This document shows positions 1-13,935 of a stretch of DNA of 64,000 nucleotides, one piece after another. How positions within the stretch are numbered: position 1 is the first letter of the stretch; every line of letters starts with the position of its first letter. Made by a program: the position numbers and the translations under genes. The stretch comes from Cinclus cinclus (lineage: Eukaryota; Chordata; Aves; Passeriformes; Cinclidae). The stretch spans positions 58,265,158 to 58,329,157 of the forward strand of contig NC_085049.1 in assembly GCF_963662255.1 (NCBI RefSeq). The letters are read 5' to 3'. A model generated the notes under the pieces. It saw nothing but the letters and a program-made list of their open reading frames with translations. It was not told where the DNA came from and ran no database searches.

Positions 1-1867
1 CATGACCTCTGAGGCAGCCAGGCAGCATCCTGCTCATACAGCTAGGGAGAAGGTTATCCCATGCACACAGGAGGAGTACCAGGGGAGGGGAGAACCCCAG
101 GGCCTGGTGTCCATCAAATCTCCAGACCTGCTGTGTAAGGGCCACCAGCCACCCACAACAGGGAAGGGATACCTCTGTGCCAAGTTTTGGGCAAAGTGGA
201 GCAAACTGGCTGGGTCACCCAGTGTAGCCTTGGCTAAAGGTGTGGTGTGGGTGCTGCTGCAGTGTGGGTGTGAGGGCAGAAACAGAAACTCATCTCTGAA
301 TGGACTTGCCAGGTGCTGCTCGTTGGTTCAGCGTGAAAGATGGCTCCAGTCCTGCAGACACTTGCAGTGTAAAGAGAGAAGTGGCTCATCCCTCTCTTTG
401 AAGCAAGAAACATGCGGAGAAGCAGCTTCAGAGTTCATCCCTAAAATACTTACAGCTCTTCAGTGCAAATGAGAGTCAGGCACTAAGGCAAAATAGGCTT
501 TGAAATGACTTCTCCATCCAGGTAGTCCAATAATTTACTGAACTCCCCACCCCTTAATCCAAATGCATTCTGGAGCCAGCTCTGTTTTTCCTTATTGTTC
601 CTGTCATTAGCTCTTCCAGGCTTTCTCAGCTGCTGCATTGAGGAATTATCAAAATAGCTCCACAAGAGACTTCTTGGAGATCTGAAGGCTTGAAACGACA
701 ATATATAAAAAAAACCAAAACAATCTAGATGGGAAATGGAAAAGGTGAGGAGAAAAAACCAACATGTAGTCAATGAAAGCTTTCAGAGAAGAGATAAGAG
801 CAACAAAACATAGAATGGCTTACTGCTTGCTAAAGGTGTGATGGGAATATGGAAAGAGCTTTTGCAAATGTCTGGAGGGGGAAAGAAATTAGAGGAGAAG
901 TGTATCCATTAGTAAATGAGTATATGAGTGTATTATTCATGGCTGCAAATAACTGAACTGCAAAAGCGCGACATTTTTGTTTCTGTCTGCCTTTAGTGTC
1001 AAATTTAAGAATTTTGGATAGCAAGGGTGTAATTAAGACCTAATAAAGCAGCTTGTGCCTGCTGCAGCAAGCAAAGAACGTGGCAGCCTCCCTTCCAAAC
1101 TCCAAAGGGCTGTTCACCTGCATGAAGTGACTCTGTCTTCACAGAACTGCAACTCGATTCAGCATGAAAAAACCCCAAAGAGATACAGCACTTAGGCAGA
1201 AATAAGGCACAATATTCAATGATTTAGCTGAGGCACATAGTAGCTGGTGGTCTTCACCACGGGACTTCAGTTTTGGTAAGCCACCGAGGTCCTGCAGGTG
1301 TTTGACACACCTTGCTGTGACCTCCTTGAGCCCCGGCAGTGTCTCTTGGAGGGGTGCAAGAGGACTTTGCCATGCCTGGAAGCAAGGTGGGCAGCTGAAC
1401 ATGCCTGCAAGTTTGCAGCTGCCACTGCCAACCCCACCACGAAGCTGCTGTTAATTGTTATGCTTGGCACCTCCAGACAGCCTGGCTACATCTGGTGGGC
1501 CGCCTGCCAAGCGCGCCAGCGGATGCGTCGTTCTGGGGAGACACGTTGTCGTGCTAATGGTCTTGTGTGGAGCTCTAAGTGGGCTGGGGACCTGAGGCTC
1601 TCCAAGCAGGAGAAGCATTTCACTCTTCTCTAATTAGACCAATTTCTCGAGCTGGAGCATTGGAGCAGGGCTGTGATTTCTGGAGAAATAGACGGCCCCA
1701 TGGGCTGTTTGCCAAACCGGCTGCGGATTTTGCAGGATTCCCCACGCAGGGAAGCTGGGAGTCACGCTGCTGCATGGAGCATTTTGCTGCAGCCTCTCCC
1801 ACACTTCACTACCCGGTGGACACACGCTGGTTTTGTTGTCCTCAGGGCAGTCAAACCCCATGACACA
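1..1867. other. Intergenic sequence, no gene recognised
   Basis: All open frames here are short, lack recognisable domains and are not bounded by convincing splice sites. Human TAB1 lies upstream of MGAT3, but I recognise no TAB1 coding sequence here, including its conserved C-terminal tail. The stretch is mixed-composition DNA with no clear repeat until the CR1 tail that follows. Confidence 0.6.
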
Positions 1868-1965
1868 AATCAAAACGTGGCGAACATGGCAGTGCTGGGC
1901 TCATGGCTGGATTTGATCTTGGAGGTACTTTCCAGCCTAAATGATTCTGTGACTCTGTGGTGGGA
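1868..1965 (+). mobile_element. CR1 LINE 3' tail fragment
   Basis: The stretch reads like the 3' end of a bird CR1 element: a 'cagtgctggg' segment, then 'tttgatcttggaggtacttt', 'ccagcctaaatgattctgtg' and 'actctg'. CR1 copies typically end in a short tandem of ATTCTGTG-type octamers and are usually 5' truncated, as here. No reverse-transcriptase sequence remains. Orientation is + because the octamer-like end is on the right. The left edge is approximate. Confidence 0.8.
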
Positions 1966-4900
1966 GGGATGTGAGGTCCAAGGATTAGTAAAGTTCTGCA
2001 TCCACTGGGAAAGCAAATTTGGTGCCCAGTAGCACAGAAATGAGAAGAACACTCTTTCCAGAAGAAGAGCAGCCAGAGCTAGTGGAGATGAGAGAAGATT
2101 GTGTTGTGACAAACTTTGCTTGAGAGGTGGCTGGTGTTTATTGAACCATAGGTGGGTGGCAGCTTCGACAGGAAATTTCAGCAGAGGATATCAGTACTTC
2201 TGTTTCTGAAAAAGAGAATTAAAATTGACAAGGCTATAAATACAGCTATGCGCTGCCTGGAGGACCTGGGCTGCGATGATAAATGACTGCTGAATGCTAT
2301 TTAGGGCACAGAGGCCTAAGGAAGTACCAGCAAACTAAATATCCAGTCAAGCCTTGGAATCTTCACTAATGAGTTCAAAGGAGGATGGCAAAGAGAGCTG
2401 CTCCAGGCTCCCACCTTTTCTGGCGCTGATGAAGTCCCTGTGGTGGAACATAGCTCTGAGAGGCATGAACTGCAGCAGTGTCACTGCAGAAACACTCCCA
2501 GGCAGCAATGCTGGGGTTGTGATGGTCTCCTTAGAAGGCATGTCCACCAAACCGTGTTCAGCAGAGCATCTGGTGCAGGCACGTGGCAGGGAGGTAACAC
2601 AGAGGGGACTCCGGCATGAGGACTTGGTGGGGACAACCTACTGACACATTAGGGAAACGTAATGGGCATGGAAACCAAAAGGGTTGGGAGTGACACACCA
2701 CGTCAGACAACCACTGGAGAGAAAGTCCTCTGGAGCTGGGATTGCCAAGCATCCCGATCTGCTGATTTCTCCGTGGCCACTTCAGTGCCTCCATTTATTT
2801 TTGCTGGCACGATCTAAAAAACTGAGTCACACAAGGGTTTTCAAATCAGAATAATTCCCTGGCCGAACACCAATAAAATTCTGACTTTTTATTCCCGCCT
2901 GGTATGTAAACACATTTCAAAGGGCTTCAGTAGCAGAGGAGAAGGAATCTCTAATCTGAGCCAGCTCCTGTGAGCTGAGAGCAGTGGCCATGGTCCCTGG
3001 GCACTGGCTATTCCGTGGAAAGGTGTCACTCCTGATCTGTGGGGAAGAAGGGAAGGAAGTGGCTCCAGAGTTTGGTGTTTGAGCTTGTCTTGGACTGCTG
3101 ATACTGCAGCTCTACTGCTGGTGGGCTGAACTCTGAAGTGTGCCCATCCTCCAGCCTACCCCCAGGCTGCCCTTTGGCTCTTTTGGAGGAGCCAGAGGAA
3201 ACCAGGTCGAGGAGCTCATCTGGATTAAAAAATAACCCAGGGGGAAAAAAAAAAAATGAAAAAAAAAGGAAATATTTTTTCAGCCAGATCAGTTCCCCAG
3301 CTGGGCTTGGCAAATGGACTTACATGCAGCCAAGCTGCTTGCAGCACTGGGTTTTGGAGTCATTCCCACCGTGGGGGTTGTGCTGTGGATGGCAACTGCA
3401 GAAGTGCACGGGGCCCAGGAAACATCAGCAAGATGCAGCAAACTCTGCTTGGCCTCGCTGAGCTGGTACCTCCCATGTGCTGGTGGTGTCTGTTTGCAGA
3501 GATGTGCAGCAATGTCTTGCTCATCCCCAGCTGCCTCGCTCTCCTCTGGAACCCCCAAATACCTCTAGTTTATCACTTCAGCAGCAGTGACATTCCCACA
3601 GGGGAGCAGATGCCATTGTTGGCTAACTGAGGCATGTCAGAGACACTCTTACTGCCCCTTGTTCCAGCTACACTGAGCACACAGGCTGGTAGGAAACGAG
3701 AGAGACCAGGGGAGATCAGCCCTCTGGGGAGTGTATCCTCCCCACAGCTCCCAGGGAGGATCCACAACAGGGATCCAGTCAATTCTCCATTATCTGCAGC
3801 TCAGGGAAGGCAGGTGGGGCTCATGAAGAAGATGGAGGAGCTGAAAGGATACAGCAGAGTTTGCACTGTGTTTAGTCAGTGTGTCTAAAACACGAGGCCA
3901 AACCATTTCTTTATGGCCTGACTGATGTACAGCATTTTGACCACGGTGACTGCTGCTAGAGGGAGACTAGACACCCTCAGAAAGGCACCAGGACAAGCTC
4001 CCTGCAGTTCCTCCTACACTGCTGCAAAAGGCCAGCACAGCCTTGCAGGAGCAGCACTGCTGCACACAAAAGTGTGGTGCAAAAGAACGAGGATGCAAGT
4101 GTCAGCAAGAGGAAACTGTGCTTGGAGAGCTGCTCTCAGCTACTCTGCAGGAGCCTGAGCCTCCACAGCTTGTTCCTAAATGCCTGTGATGGCCTTGCCT
4201 GGCCACTGCACTGAGCAGATTACCTGAAGGCAGGAGAGGGTGATCAGCGAAAGGGGGGATGTGAACGGAATGAAGTAGTCAAAAAACACCACCATGACCA
4301 CCAACAGTAACACAGATCTTGCTGATTTAACTGCATTAATTCACTGATCCACCATGCCTTGGTTAGAGGTTGGCTAGAGTCTGTTTGTTTTACTCCTGTG
4401 CTTCTGAGGAAGCTCTGCTGTGTTATCATGCCCAGGTGTTCAAACACATGAATAGGATTGCTTAATATTCTTGTGTTTGGCAAAAATAGTACCAGCTTCT
4501 TTCCATTTGTGTTCTGTTCTTCCAGCCTCTGAGGTGCCTCATGTAGCTTATCCAAGTGGTTCTTTGCAACCCCCAGGGCCCAGAGCTCCCAGAAAAGCAA
4601 AAGGGGCACAGCAGAGGGGATGCAGCCAACAGACATCATCTCCTCACCCTTCTCCCCACCTCATCAGCTTCCCCCTTCCCACTGATGCTAAACGCAACTT
4701 CACCAGGCCTGAGCTTGTTCTGTCCTCAAGGCATCTGTGGTATTTTGGACACGTACATGCTCTTCCCACCCTCCAGCGAGACCCATCTGAAGGGCTGAGG
4801 AGGGGGCTGCAGCTGCCATCAGCAGTAGCTCCCACAGCTGCTGCTTGGCCCTGGGTGGCAAGAGCTTCCCCTCAGCACCAGCACATCTACTCAGCCTTGG

Positions 4901-7900
4901 CTGTGAGCAATGAGCTTCCTGCAAGCAATCTGGCAGCCCTGGGGAACTCAAACTAAAGCTGAACCAGAGAACATCACTCTGCATTCCTACCAGCTGCAAG
5001 GGCTGGGGAAGACCTTTTGAAATAGAGTCCGCTGATCCCTCTTCTATCTGGAGGAAAGCTCCACCAACATCTAAAAGCTGCCTGTTTTCACGTGCAAGGA
5101 TTGTTCACTACAGGAAAAACAGGTTCAAATAAGTAAAAAGAAAAATAAAAGAGCACTTGAAAGGGAAATAGTTCTTCAAATTGAAACCCAAAGAATCCCG
5201 GAGGTATTTGATGCTTGAACGGCTGAATGAGATGCCATTCTGCAAGGCGAAGCATTCAGACTCATTTATTTATTTAAATTGGCATGGAGATGCTGCTCAA
5301 ATTTGCTGCCTGCAGCCATCCATCAGCCAGGATCCAGCAGGCTGACAAAAGCACCTCAGGCACAGGAGGATGCAGAGCCCCCCTCACTCACTCTTTCCTC
5401 AGGAGGGATTTCTTCCATTAAGTGGGCACAGCGGTGAGGGGAGGCGAAGCAGGGGCAGCTCACCATCCAGTTCCTCCAGACCCTCCAGACCCTCCAAACC
5501 CCAGGAATGTGCCATCCTCCACGCCAGCCATGGTTTCCCTAGTCAGATGCAATTGCATGGGTGGTTTTTGGGAGGCCCATGGGGATGGGGCCATCCTTCA
5601 CTCCCCCCAGGCTGTGGCACTTCTGCTATCACATCAGATGCTGTTCAAACAGCCCAGCAGCAAGGAGAGTGATAATTCTCAGAGCGGTCTGGCCCTCGGC
5701 CAACAGTGTGTAAGCACAGCAGGGAAACCCAGCTCTGGGGCACCTGTGAGATGGGGCAGCCTGTGGCAAGTTGGCCCAAATTAATTTGGGAGTGGGAGTT
5801 AGCAAAAGGCAGGAGCAGCCTGTCAAACCAGTCCTTAGAGGTATTACAATGCTGTAACACCTGTGCCTGCCCAGACAAGCCAGCAGGCTCTGGGGTGGGA
5901 TGCAGACCCCATGCAGCAATGTGAAACTCAGGCTGATGGTCCAAACACGCTGGAGTCTACTTAGAGGGAGTGCCCATAACTTGTATTACTGCTTTTTCCA
6001 CCCTGTGGTAAGCAGGGACAGAGAAGTTTTGGCCCTGGCATGGGAGCAGAGCCGAGTGAAGAGCCAATAACTCTTCTGAGCATTCTCGTCGCCCGAGCAC
6101 AGGGCCCCTCACAAGGCAGGAGGGCTCCCAACACCAACCCACAGATGGAAAAGGTGTTGGTTTTGAGGGGTGGTTCCTCCAAATACAAGACCCACTTTGG
6201 AGGTACCTTCTAGCCCCTGTCCTGCTGCACGGCCCAAACAGACCTGCTGCACTTGGTGAGGACAAGTGGCCGTCAGGAAATGGGAATTCATTGCATAAGG
6301 TTTAACAAGTCCACATAGGACCAGACCAACTCATTTTTGGCCACCAGCATCTTCCTGGCCCCTCACGGTTCAGGATGTATAAAACACCCCAAGGATTACT
6401 GCAGCCTGTCAACTTCAAAAAATCGGGAAGCTAGGGAAAGGGAATTTTTTCCCCATTACCAGCAGGACCTGAGCTCAGCTGCAGTCAGAGAGGTCTGTTG
6501 GTTGAAACTAGAAATAAAGGTGAGCTAACCCAATTTAGGCTTTGTTTAACTGTGTTACATTCCTCTTTTTGGGGCTCTGCTGACATTAGACATTGTTTTC
6601 CAGACTAGAGCCGGACATTTTCTGTGGACATGCTCCCAATGGTTTTCCAGATTAAGAGTTGTGATAAAAACCTGACCTATTATGTTGTCGGGTACTTCCT
6701 CTTCACCCTCACGTATTCCAGGAATGGGATTTATTTGGGATATTTAGAGCTGTGAAGAAATGGCATCTGGGTAAAGCATCTCATGAATCAAAAAAGGAAA
6801 CCCCCACAATTAAAATGCAGCTAAAGAAAACATGTGAAACCTGAGATACAGAACAAATCCCAGCTTGAATCATCTGGTTCCAAGACCTTCGTGGAGCCCA
6901 TTGAGCTTGAGCTAATATCTATTCACAACATGCAAGAAGCAAAGACAAATAAGGATGGCCTGGAGCTAAAGTTACACGGGTGCTGCATCCGGAGACAACA
7001 CCAGTCCCCTTTTCTGCTGTGACACAGGTCAGGGCACTGACCCTGCTCCCCCTGTACGTGCCTCTCTGGGGCTGTCCTCACACCTCAAAGCCCTCCTCCA
7101 GGCAGGGCAGGAACACCACAAATGGGAGCACACAGCCCTCTGCAATCTCAGGGGCTTTTTGGTGACAAGACCTCAGAGTTGGAAAATGCCTCGGTGTACT
7201 CCAGGTCCTGCGGCAGCCCGGCAGTGCCAGTGTGTGATGCACCCCGAGGGCAAGAGGTTGGGTGAAATACCTTCTGTCATGCTGACCCCCAGCTCATCCC
7301 CACCAGGGAGCTGTCTGGTGACATGACAGCTCCTGGCCAGCTATTTCTCCCACAGGAGCTTGTCAGAGGGGTACATGCAGCAGCATCTTTGGTGTTCCTC
7401 CCTTGGAGGTGCCCCAAGCACAGCAGTCAGTTGTGACACCCCATCCAGGAGGTGAGACCAGGAGAGCCCTGTGTAGCACTTTGGAGCATGCAAATCTGCC
7501 AAAGCCTCATTTGCATTCCTAACTGACCCACAGGGATCAGCTACACCCTGACATAAAGCCACTGCTTCCTCCCTCTCCCCTGGCCAGGACAGTGCTGACG
7601 CTGGCCAACCACCCCAAGAGAGGCACTGCTTGCATTGGCACAGGCAGCGTGAGCTGGGCAAGCAAAGGCTGGCCATGAAATGGTTGTGGTTAACCTGAGC
7701 CACTTTGGCATAACAGGCCACTGGCTGACCCAGTAATTTTGGAAGTGCCTGGGAGGAGGCCAAGCCTGCTCGTGAGGAGACTGGTGGTGACAGCGAGTTG
7801 GGTTCAGTTTCCTCTTAACCCTGCTCAGCTGCAGCAGCTCAGATGCAATCAGATCTTTCTGTGTCATTTCCTTCCCAGGTCTCCTTTTGCTTTCCGAATT

Positions 7901-10900
7901 ACGTGTTTCTGGGCAGTTGGGGATCTGCTCTGGCTTGGAAGATGAGCAAGTCTCCGTTGAGGGCTCTGTGGGTGCCAAGCCCCTGCGCAGGCAGGGACCG
8001 TGGGTCTCTGTGAGAGCGTGCCAGGCCAGGCAGAGCGTGCAGCTCGTGGCAGCACAGCCACATTAGTCCTGCAATAAACCATCACCCCGAGCAGGGTTTA
8101 ATGGTTCAGCCAGATTAATGAGCCTGGGAGAGCCGATCCGGTTCATGCCTCACACGTGTGGTTCACTCAGTTCAGCCCAGGAGAGCACCATGATTAAGCC
8201 AATGCAGCCAAAATTTGCCAGCTAAGAGACTGCAGGGTCAGAGTAGTCCTGCTGATGGTGGCTCCACTGGCTTTCCTGCTTATGCCTGTCACCCCTCCCA
8301 AGACAGTTTAAAGGGTTCTCTCTGGGATGCTTTGATAAGCCTCTGCATCTCAGAGGTACTTCAGGAAAGAGCAATAAAATTAGATGTAGATAGGACAGGC
8401 ACACAAGGGGAGAGGAAATTGCCCACTGTTGTAGTTGCCAGTTCCAGAAACAGACAACTGTCCCCTCCTTGGGGGTCCCCTTTGAAGGGAAAGGCAGCTA
8501 TTGGATTTCCAGGATGTCACTCTGCTCTGTGTCCCCATCTTTGCCAAGGGTGGAGGAATTGTGGCTCGATATGACTGAGGTGCAAGCAGGGGTGAGGCAA
8601 GCAGCCTGCCAGCACAGTGTGGGGCAGGCTGAGGTCTCCCTCGTGTCCCAGTTGTTGTCCCCCACGGGGCTGCCCTACTTGTAAGGGATGTCCTATGGGT
8701 GCTGTAAGCACCTTCTGGTACCTGTGTCCATCTCCCCTCTGCCCACAGTGAAGAAGCAGTACCTTGATAACTCCTCTCCACGATGTTATCAAAGGCCTGA
8801 TCAATGCATGCAGCTGGCACTGGTTACAATAAAATTGGTTTCAAGCCTGTTTTCTTTACAGTTACCCATCTGGCCATGCTTGAATCAGTCACAGGGGCCG
8901 GGATAATCAATCCAACCCCAGCCAAAACCCATTCAGTCAGCAGCAGCAGTTTAACTCATTTGGCTGCAAGTCCCATGGTGCCTTTGCCTCCATGGTGTTG
9001 GAGGTGAGATGGGGGAAGGTGAGGGGAGCAGCAGCTGTTGTGGTCCCCAGAGAGGTTGGCTGCAATGTGAGCTAGCCTCACCTGGCATGGGGCTGTGCTC
9101 ATCGGGGGCTGCAGGACTTCTGGCCCTGCCCTCACCCCCTTCCCAAACCAACTCGCCTTGCCTCTGCATGTCTGGGTGGCTTAAAGTCCATCCTGTGTTT
9201 TTTTAATAGATGTGTTCACAACAAGACAAGAAAAGATGCTGAAAAATATGCCAAATCAAGGAAGCCTCAGATCAACATCAAGGCCTAAGGGGGGAGGGCA
9301 ATGGAAAGCAGAAGGCATGGCTGGACTAGCACCTCGCCTGAGACCTTCAAGGCAAAGATGTGCTTTCAGGGAGGCTATGGTGGAAACCACACCACAGGGA
9401 ATGTTTCAAGGCTAACTCCAGAAAACATTGTCCCGGGAGCAATTCTGCAAGTGTATGGGGATGGCTATGGTTTAATATGTTTCTCCTGTCTCTTATTTAT
9501 GAGAGGAAAACTCACAATTCAGAGGTGTTGGGGCCATCCCCAAGCAGCAGGCAGCCAGAGAAAACCCACAGCTTGAGGTGAGGCCACCTGGTCCTGGCCA
9601 ACAGCCCCAGCTCCCACAGAAAAAGGCATTCCTTCCTGTGTGCCCCAATGTAAATCTCTCCCGTGGCTGGTGAACACGTTGGGCCCCCGGAGCACGCACG
9701 GAAGAGTTAACTGCTGTTTCACCACACCGCAGGGAGCTTCCTGTGGTTTCTCTCACTGTTTTCCATCCATGTCTTCACAACTCTTCGCTCATGTGTTGCC
9801 CAAGCAGCTCTTGGCATCCCTCTGGCTGCAAGCTGAGCACAACCGCTCAGCCAGCAGCTTTGCAGGCAAACAGCTCAGCTGCAGGTACAGGTGAGAGTTC
9901 TGCCATGGCTCGGGCTGCACAACATGGAGAGGATGTGGGCTCTGGGATTTGGCCGTGTCCAGTCTGACAGCACCTTCCCGCATTTCCCCGAGTTTCCTCC
10001 TTCAACCCCAGAAGGTACTGATGGCATCAATCACTGAGATCAGCAGCAGGCTCTGGGTCAGAGGCACACACCACTGCAGTGCTGTGGCACCAGGGCTTTT
10101 CCTCCTCTCTGGGTGCTGGATATGGATATATCAGACACACCAGCAGTACCCCATAAGGTGATGGAGGTGAAGATTCATCTGAAATGAATCCAAACAGCAA
10201 AGTAAAACTCCTCCAGATTATGGCCACCAGACAAAAAACCCCACTGAATGCCATTTCCCTTTCTGCCCATGCTGGCAAAGTGACTCTTGACACACATCGC
10301 AGCACGCCCAAGCACATGGCTGGTGCTGCACCAGATGGGCCTTTGAAAGAAAGCATTTCTCAACATATCCCTGTCCTGGCTGTGGTTACAGCCTGGGACA
10401 ATGCTGGGAAAGAATATGCCTAGAGATACCGTGACTGGTGAGTAACTTGACATGTAGGTGCTGGAATTCAGGTCTGGAAGAGGCCCTGCGGTGAGGATTA
10501 AGGACAGCAAGGCTGTAGAGAGCATGCAATGGTCTTGTCTTCCCCCTCAACACCTCCATGGGACCGGGACTTCCTTTTCTGATGGCACAGCTCCATTTCA
10601 GAGGATTTGGAAACTGTACCCAAGTGGAAAATTTGTCCCTGCCTTCCCCATGGTACTTTCCAGCTCTCATTTGGGAGTTCCCAGGAAGTCAGAACTCCAG
10701 CAAAAGGGCATAAGAGGAGCATATGAGATGGGGAGGCAGCAGGCCCTGAAAAGCACAGAGGTGGGTCAGTTTAACCTGAGCCTGGTTTAGTGACACAGAG
10801 TAAGTGCCTGCAAAATTGCAAACCGAGGACTGGAGAGGGGTGACAGGTGATAGCCATGGGTGCTGTGTGTGGAGAGAGAAGTGCAGTTCACTTTTTTCCA

Positions 10901-13804
10901 GGTTTTTTTTTTTTTTCCCTCGTGTTGTGATAATTATGTTTGCAAAAGCAAATTAACACTCAAGTGTGAAGAGCAAAACTCAGCCTTGGGAAGGAGGGAA
11001 GGAGCAAAACTGCCTCTCTTGGAGAGGTCATCTGCCTCTCCTTGACTGTAGCAACAGCTCCATGTATCCCCAAGGCTCCCAGCCATTCCTTTGGGGTACA
11101 CATGGCTTCCAACATATTCCCAGAATCCTTCCAGCCCCTGTTGTTGCATCATTCACAGAGATGTGTTCCTTTTGACTTCACCTTCACCTTTGCTTTGTCC
11201 AGTTCTGCACACTGGGAAAAAAAATTTTAAAAATCCTCTGGCTTATCTGGTTTCCAAAGCCAAATAGTGATTACCTGTTGGCTCATGTGTCTGTCACTGT
11301 GAGAGCCGGCAGTTCCTGACCCCCTGCACTCTGGACACTGCAGGCTAACCCAAGCTCAAGCAGGAAAAAGAGCTAGAGAAATGAAGGCAGACAACATTCT
11401 CCTTTTCTGTTTGCTGTTGCTGCTGAGGGGAAGACGCCCAGAGAACACAGGCAGGCAGCATTTCTTCCACAAGAAGGGTTTGCTGTCATTCTCAGAGCAG
11501 GTGATTCAGAGCAGGGGCATGCAGTGACATCAGGATTCTCAGTGCCCTCAACTGCTTATATCCACTGCTGTTAAAAACCTCCTCTACCTCACTGCAGAGA
11601 TGCCTCTGAAGCCACTTTCTTCTGTTTTTTTATGGCAGAGCTTTTTATCAAACTCATGTTGAAACACATTCAGTTGCTGCCAAACCAAAATTTTTGCTTC
11701 ATGTTTCCGACAAGCCACCACCAACTCGGTATTACTTACATTTCCGTTGTTCTTAGAGGCAGTGGTGGAAGCTCTGGTACATCAAGTGGTCTGAAGCTCT
11801 ACCACAAAATACAGCTCCGTGCTAAGGAATTTGCATGCTGTAGAGGCATTAGCAGGTACACGTGGTGTGAACTGGGTCTGTCAGGATGCTGGTGGCAGCA
11901 AACACTCTTTGTCTCTGCCCACTGTCCTCCTTTGCCCTCCTAGCTGCAGAAAGACTGGATTTCTCACGCTGCCCAGAGTTGTTCTGTAGTAGGAGATGAG
12001 GATGAAACTCAATCTCTTTGCCTTTAAGATTGCAAACCGAAAACCAGCCAAATGCTATTTGCATTTCAGCGAATAATCGCAAGAGCGGGGCTGCCAGAAA
12101 CCCCTAAATGAGAGGAAACAGTCCTTATCTGGCAAAGTTTTATGTTACTTAACACCAGTGCAAGTTTAAAGGCATTTGTTTGTTTCTGTTGCACACAAGG
12201 CATCTTTTCTGGGTGGATCCTGCTATTAGGGTGAGTCCCCTAGTATTTGTACCAGCACTTGTTCATCTTCCCACTTGCTCAGCTACAGCCTGATTTCTGG
12301 AAATGGTGATTGCCAGTGACTGCAATTTTCTTCGGGTACAAGACCTCAGAGCACTCGAGATAAATATCATTGTCTCATGCCGTTTGCATTGTGACTGATA
12401 GAAATGTCACTTTGTTGTTTCCCTCCCTGCCACCAGCAGTGCAAAGTGAACAAGGGCATCGGATTTCAAGACTGGTTGGCTCAAAGGAGGACTTTGTTTG
12501 CAGAGTCTAGGTCCAAAGGGCATTAAAAGGACTCTAATTCCAGAGGTGGGGGGGGAAACGTGACCTTTGGGTGATCTTCTGGAGAAAGGGCGACAGTGAA
12601 AGTTTGGCTCTACCACCATTAACTCTGCTCTGTAAGGCAGTGGGAAGGCATTACCCGAGTGTCAGGGACTTGCACACAGAGAGCCCAAGAATCACTTATC
12701 AGCTTTAACCACAGGGCAAAGAAAAGTTACCTAACAGCAACAGAGCACATCCCCTTGGGTGCAAACCAGGTTCAGCCAGAAAGTGATGGAGAAGGGCCTT
12801 TCCATCCCCTGCCTTTGGCTGGCAGGTTGGAACTACCAGCTCCGCTGGGTTTGTAAACCCCAACATATGCCTGACACCCTGCCTGGAGGCTCCTGCCCAC
12901 ACCAGCCACTTCTGGCACTGCCCAAGAGGAAGAAAACAGGGCATGTCACAGATCACGGCCACCAAAATGTAAGAAAAAAAAAAAAAACATATAGAACAAC
13001 ATTTTGCTTCAAAGCCTTGCACCTGGCAAGGCAGAAGCATGAAGTGGGGAGGTGCAAATAGTCACAGACAGCACCACCTTGGCTTCAGCTGCAAACACTG
13101 AAGTGTCTCAGTTAGTAAACAGGCTCAGGTTTACTGTGGCTGGCTGGTGTTTTATCTTGCTGCTTCCATCAGAGTTCATTTGCATGCAGACATTTGGATT
13201 TTTAGACCATTTAAGGTTAACTCGTTGCAATATGTTAATCGGCCGTTTTCCCCGGAGGAGCAGCCGGCGGGGCTTAGGGAGCGTGGAGAGGCAGAAGCTG
13301 CTCTGCCAGCGGCAGGATGATCATCTCTGCTACATTCATGCCTGGGGTTGCTGCATGCCCAGGACATCCCTGCAGCGTGCTCAGCTACTTCCTGGCTTTA
13401 CCAGACCCACACATCGACCTGAGCTCAATCCCTCTCTCTTGCCCTGGAGAGGGGCTGGAAGCATCGCATGCCATGCCAGAAGCGGCGTTTGGATGCCACG
13501 CAGCCCACAGGCACACATGAGCATTCTCTTCTTTCCTGTCTTCCCTCCTCTCTTTTGGCTCATCATGGAGCTCATCTGAATTGTTTTTCTGTAAAATCCC
13601 TTCCTTGCTGCTGGGTTGGGTTGAAATTGGCCAGTGGATTCAAACCATATAGTGGGTGGCTGATAGACAGGCAGATAGACAACGTGATTGTGAGAGCTTC
13701 ATTCCTGTAAGGAATTGGGCTAAAAATGACTCCTTATCCCAAGGCATGATTGTCCAGCATGCCTCAAACTGAAGTAGGCAAAACAGAGAGAAAACACTCC
13801 ACAG
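1966..13804. other. Intergenic sequence upstream of MGAT3
   Basis: Nearly 12 kb with no gene I can support. Short A-rich or T-rich runs occur near 3243-3270, 10904-10917 and 12970-12986. Two blocks (about 8040-8190 and 13130-13300) have AT-rich, motif-like wording that resembles conserved noncoding DNA, but this cannot be tested from one sequence. Open frames of up to about 175 codons have no recognisable protein content. Confidence 0.6.
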
Positions 13805-13935
13805 ACAGCAGTGGTTATGGGGCTAATTCAAGATCCACAGGCAATTTTCTACCCTACCACAACCTCTCTGCTTGGCCTCCAGCAAATCACATAACTTTTC
13901 TAATCCTCTGTTTCTTTTATGTAAAACACTGGCAA
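13805..13935 (+). mobile_element. Ancient tRNA-derived SINE (MIR-like)
   Basis: Landmarks of the amniote MIR-type SINE appear in order. There is a tRNA-like 'cagtggtta' head, then a 'cctctctg' segment, then 'cttggcctccagcaaatcac' matching the 'ccttgggcaaatcac' core, then 'cctctgtttc', then 'tatgtaaaac' matching 'tctgtaaaatg'. The copy is diverged and contains no coding sequence. The boundaries are estimates. Confidence 0.65.

Noticed and set aside
2868..2880. AATAAA-like poly(A) signals in the upstream intergenic region (also near 6510, 8072, 8371, 8828)
   Set aside because: Isolated hexamers occur by chance and no upstream coding sequence was recognised to go with them.
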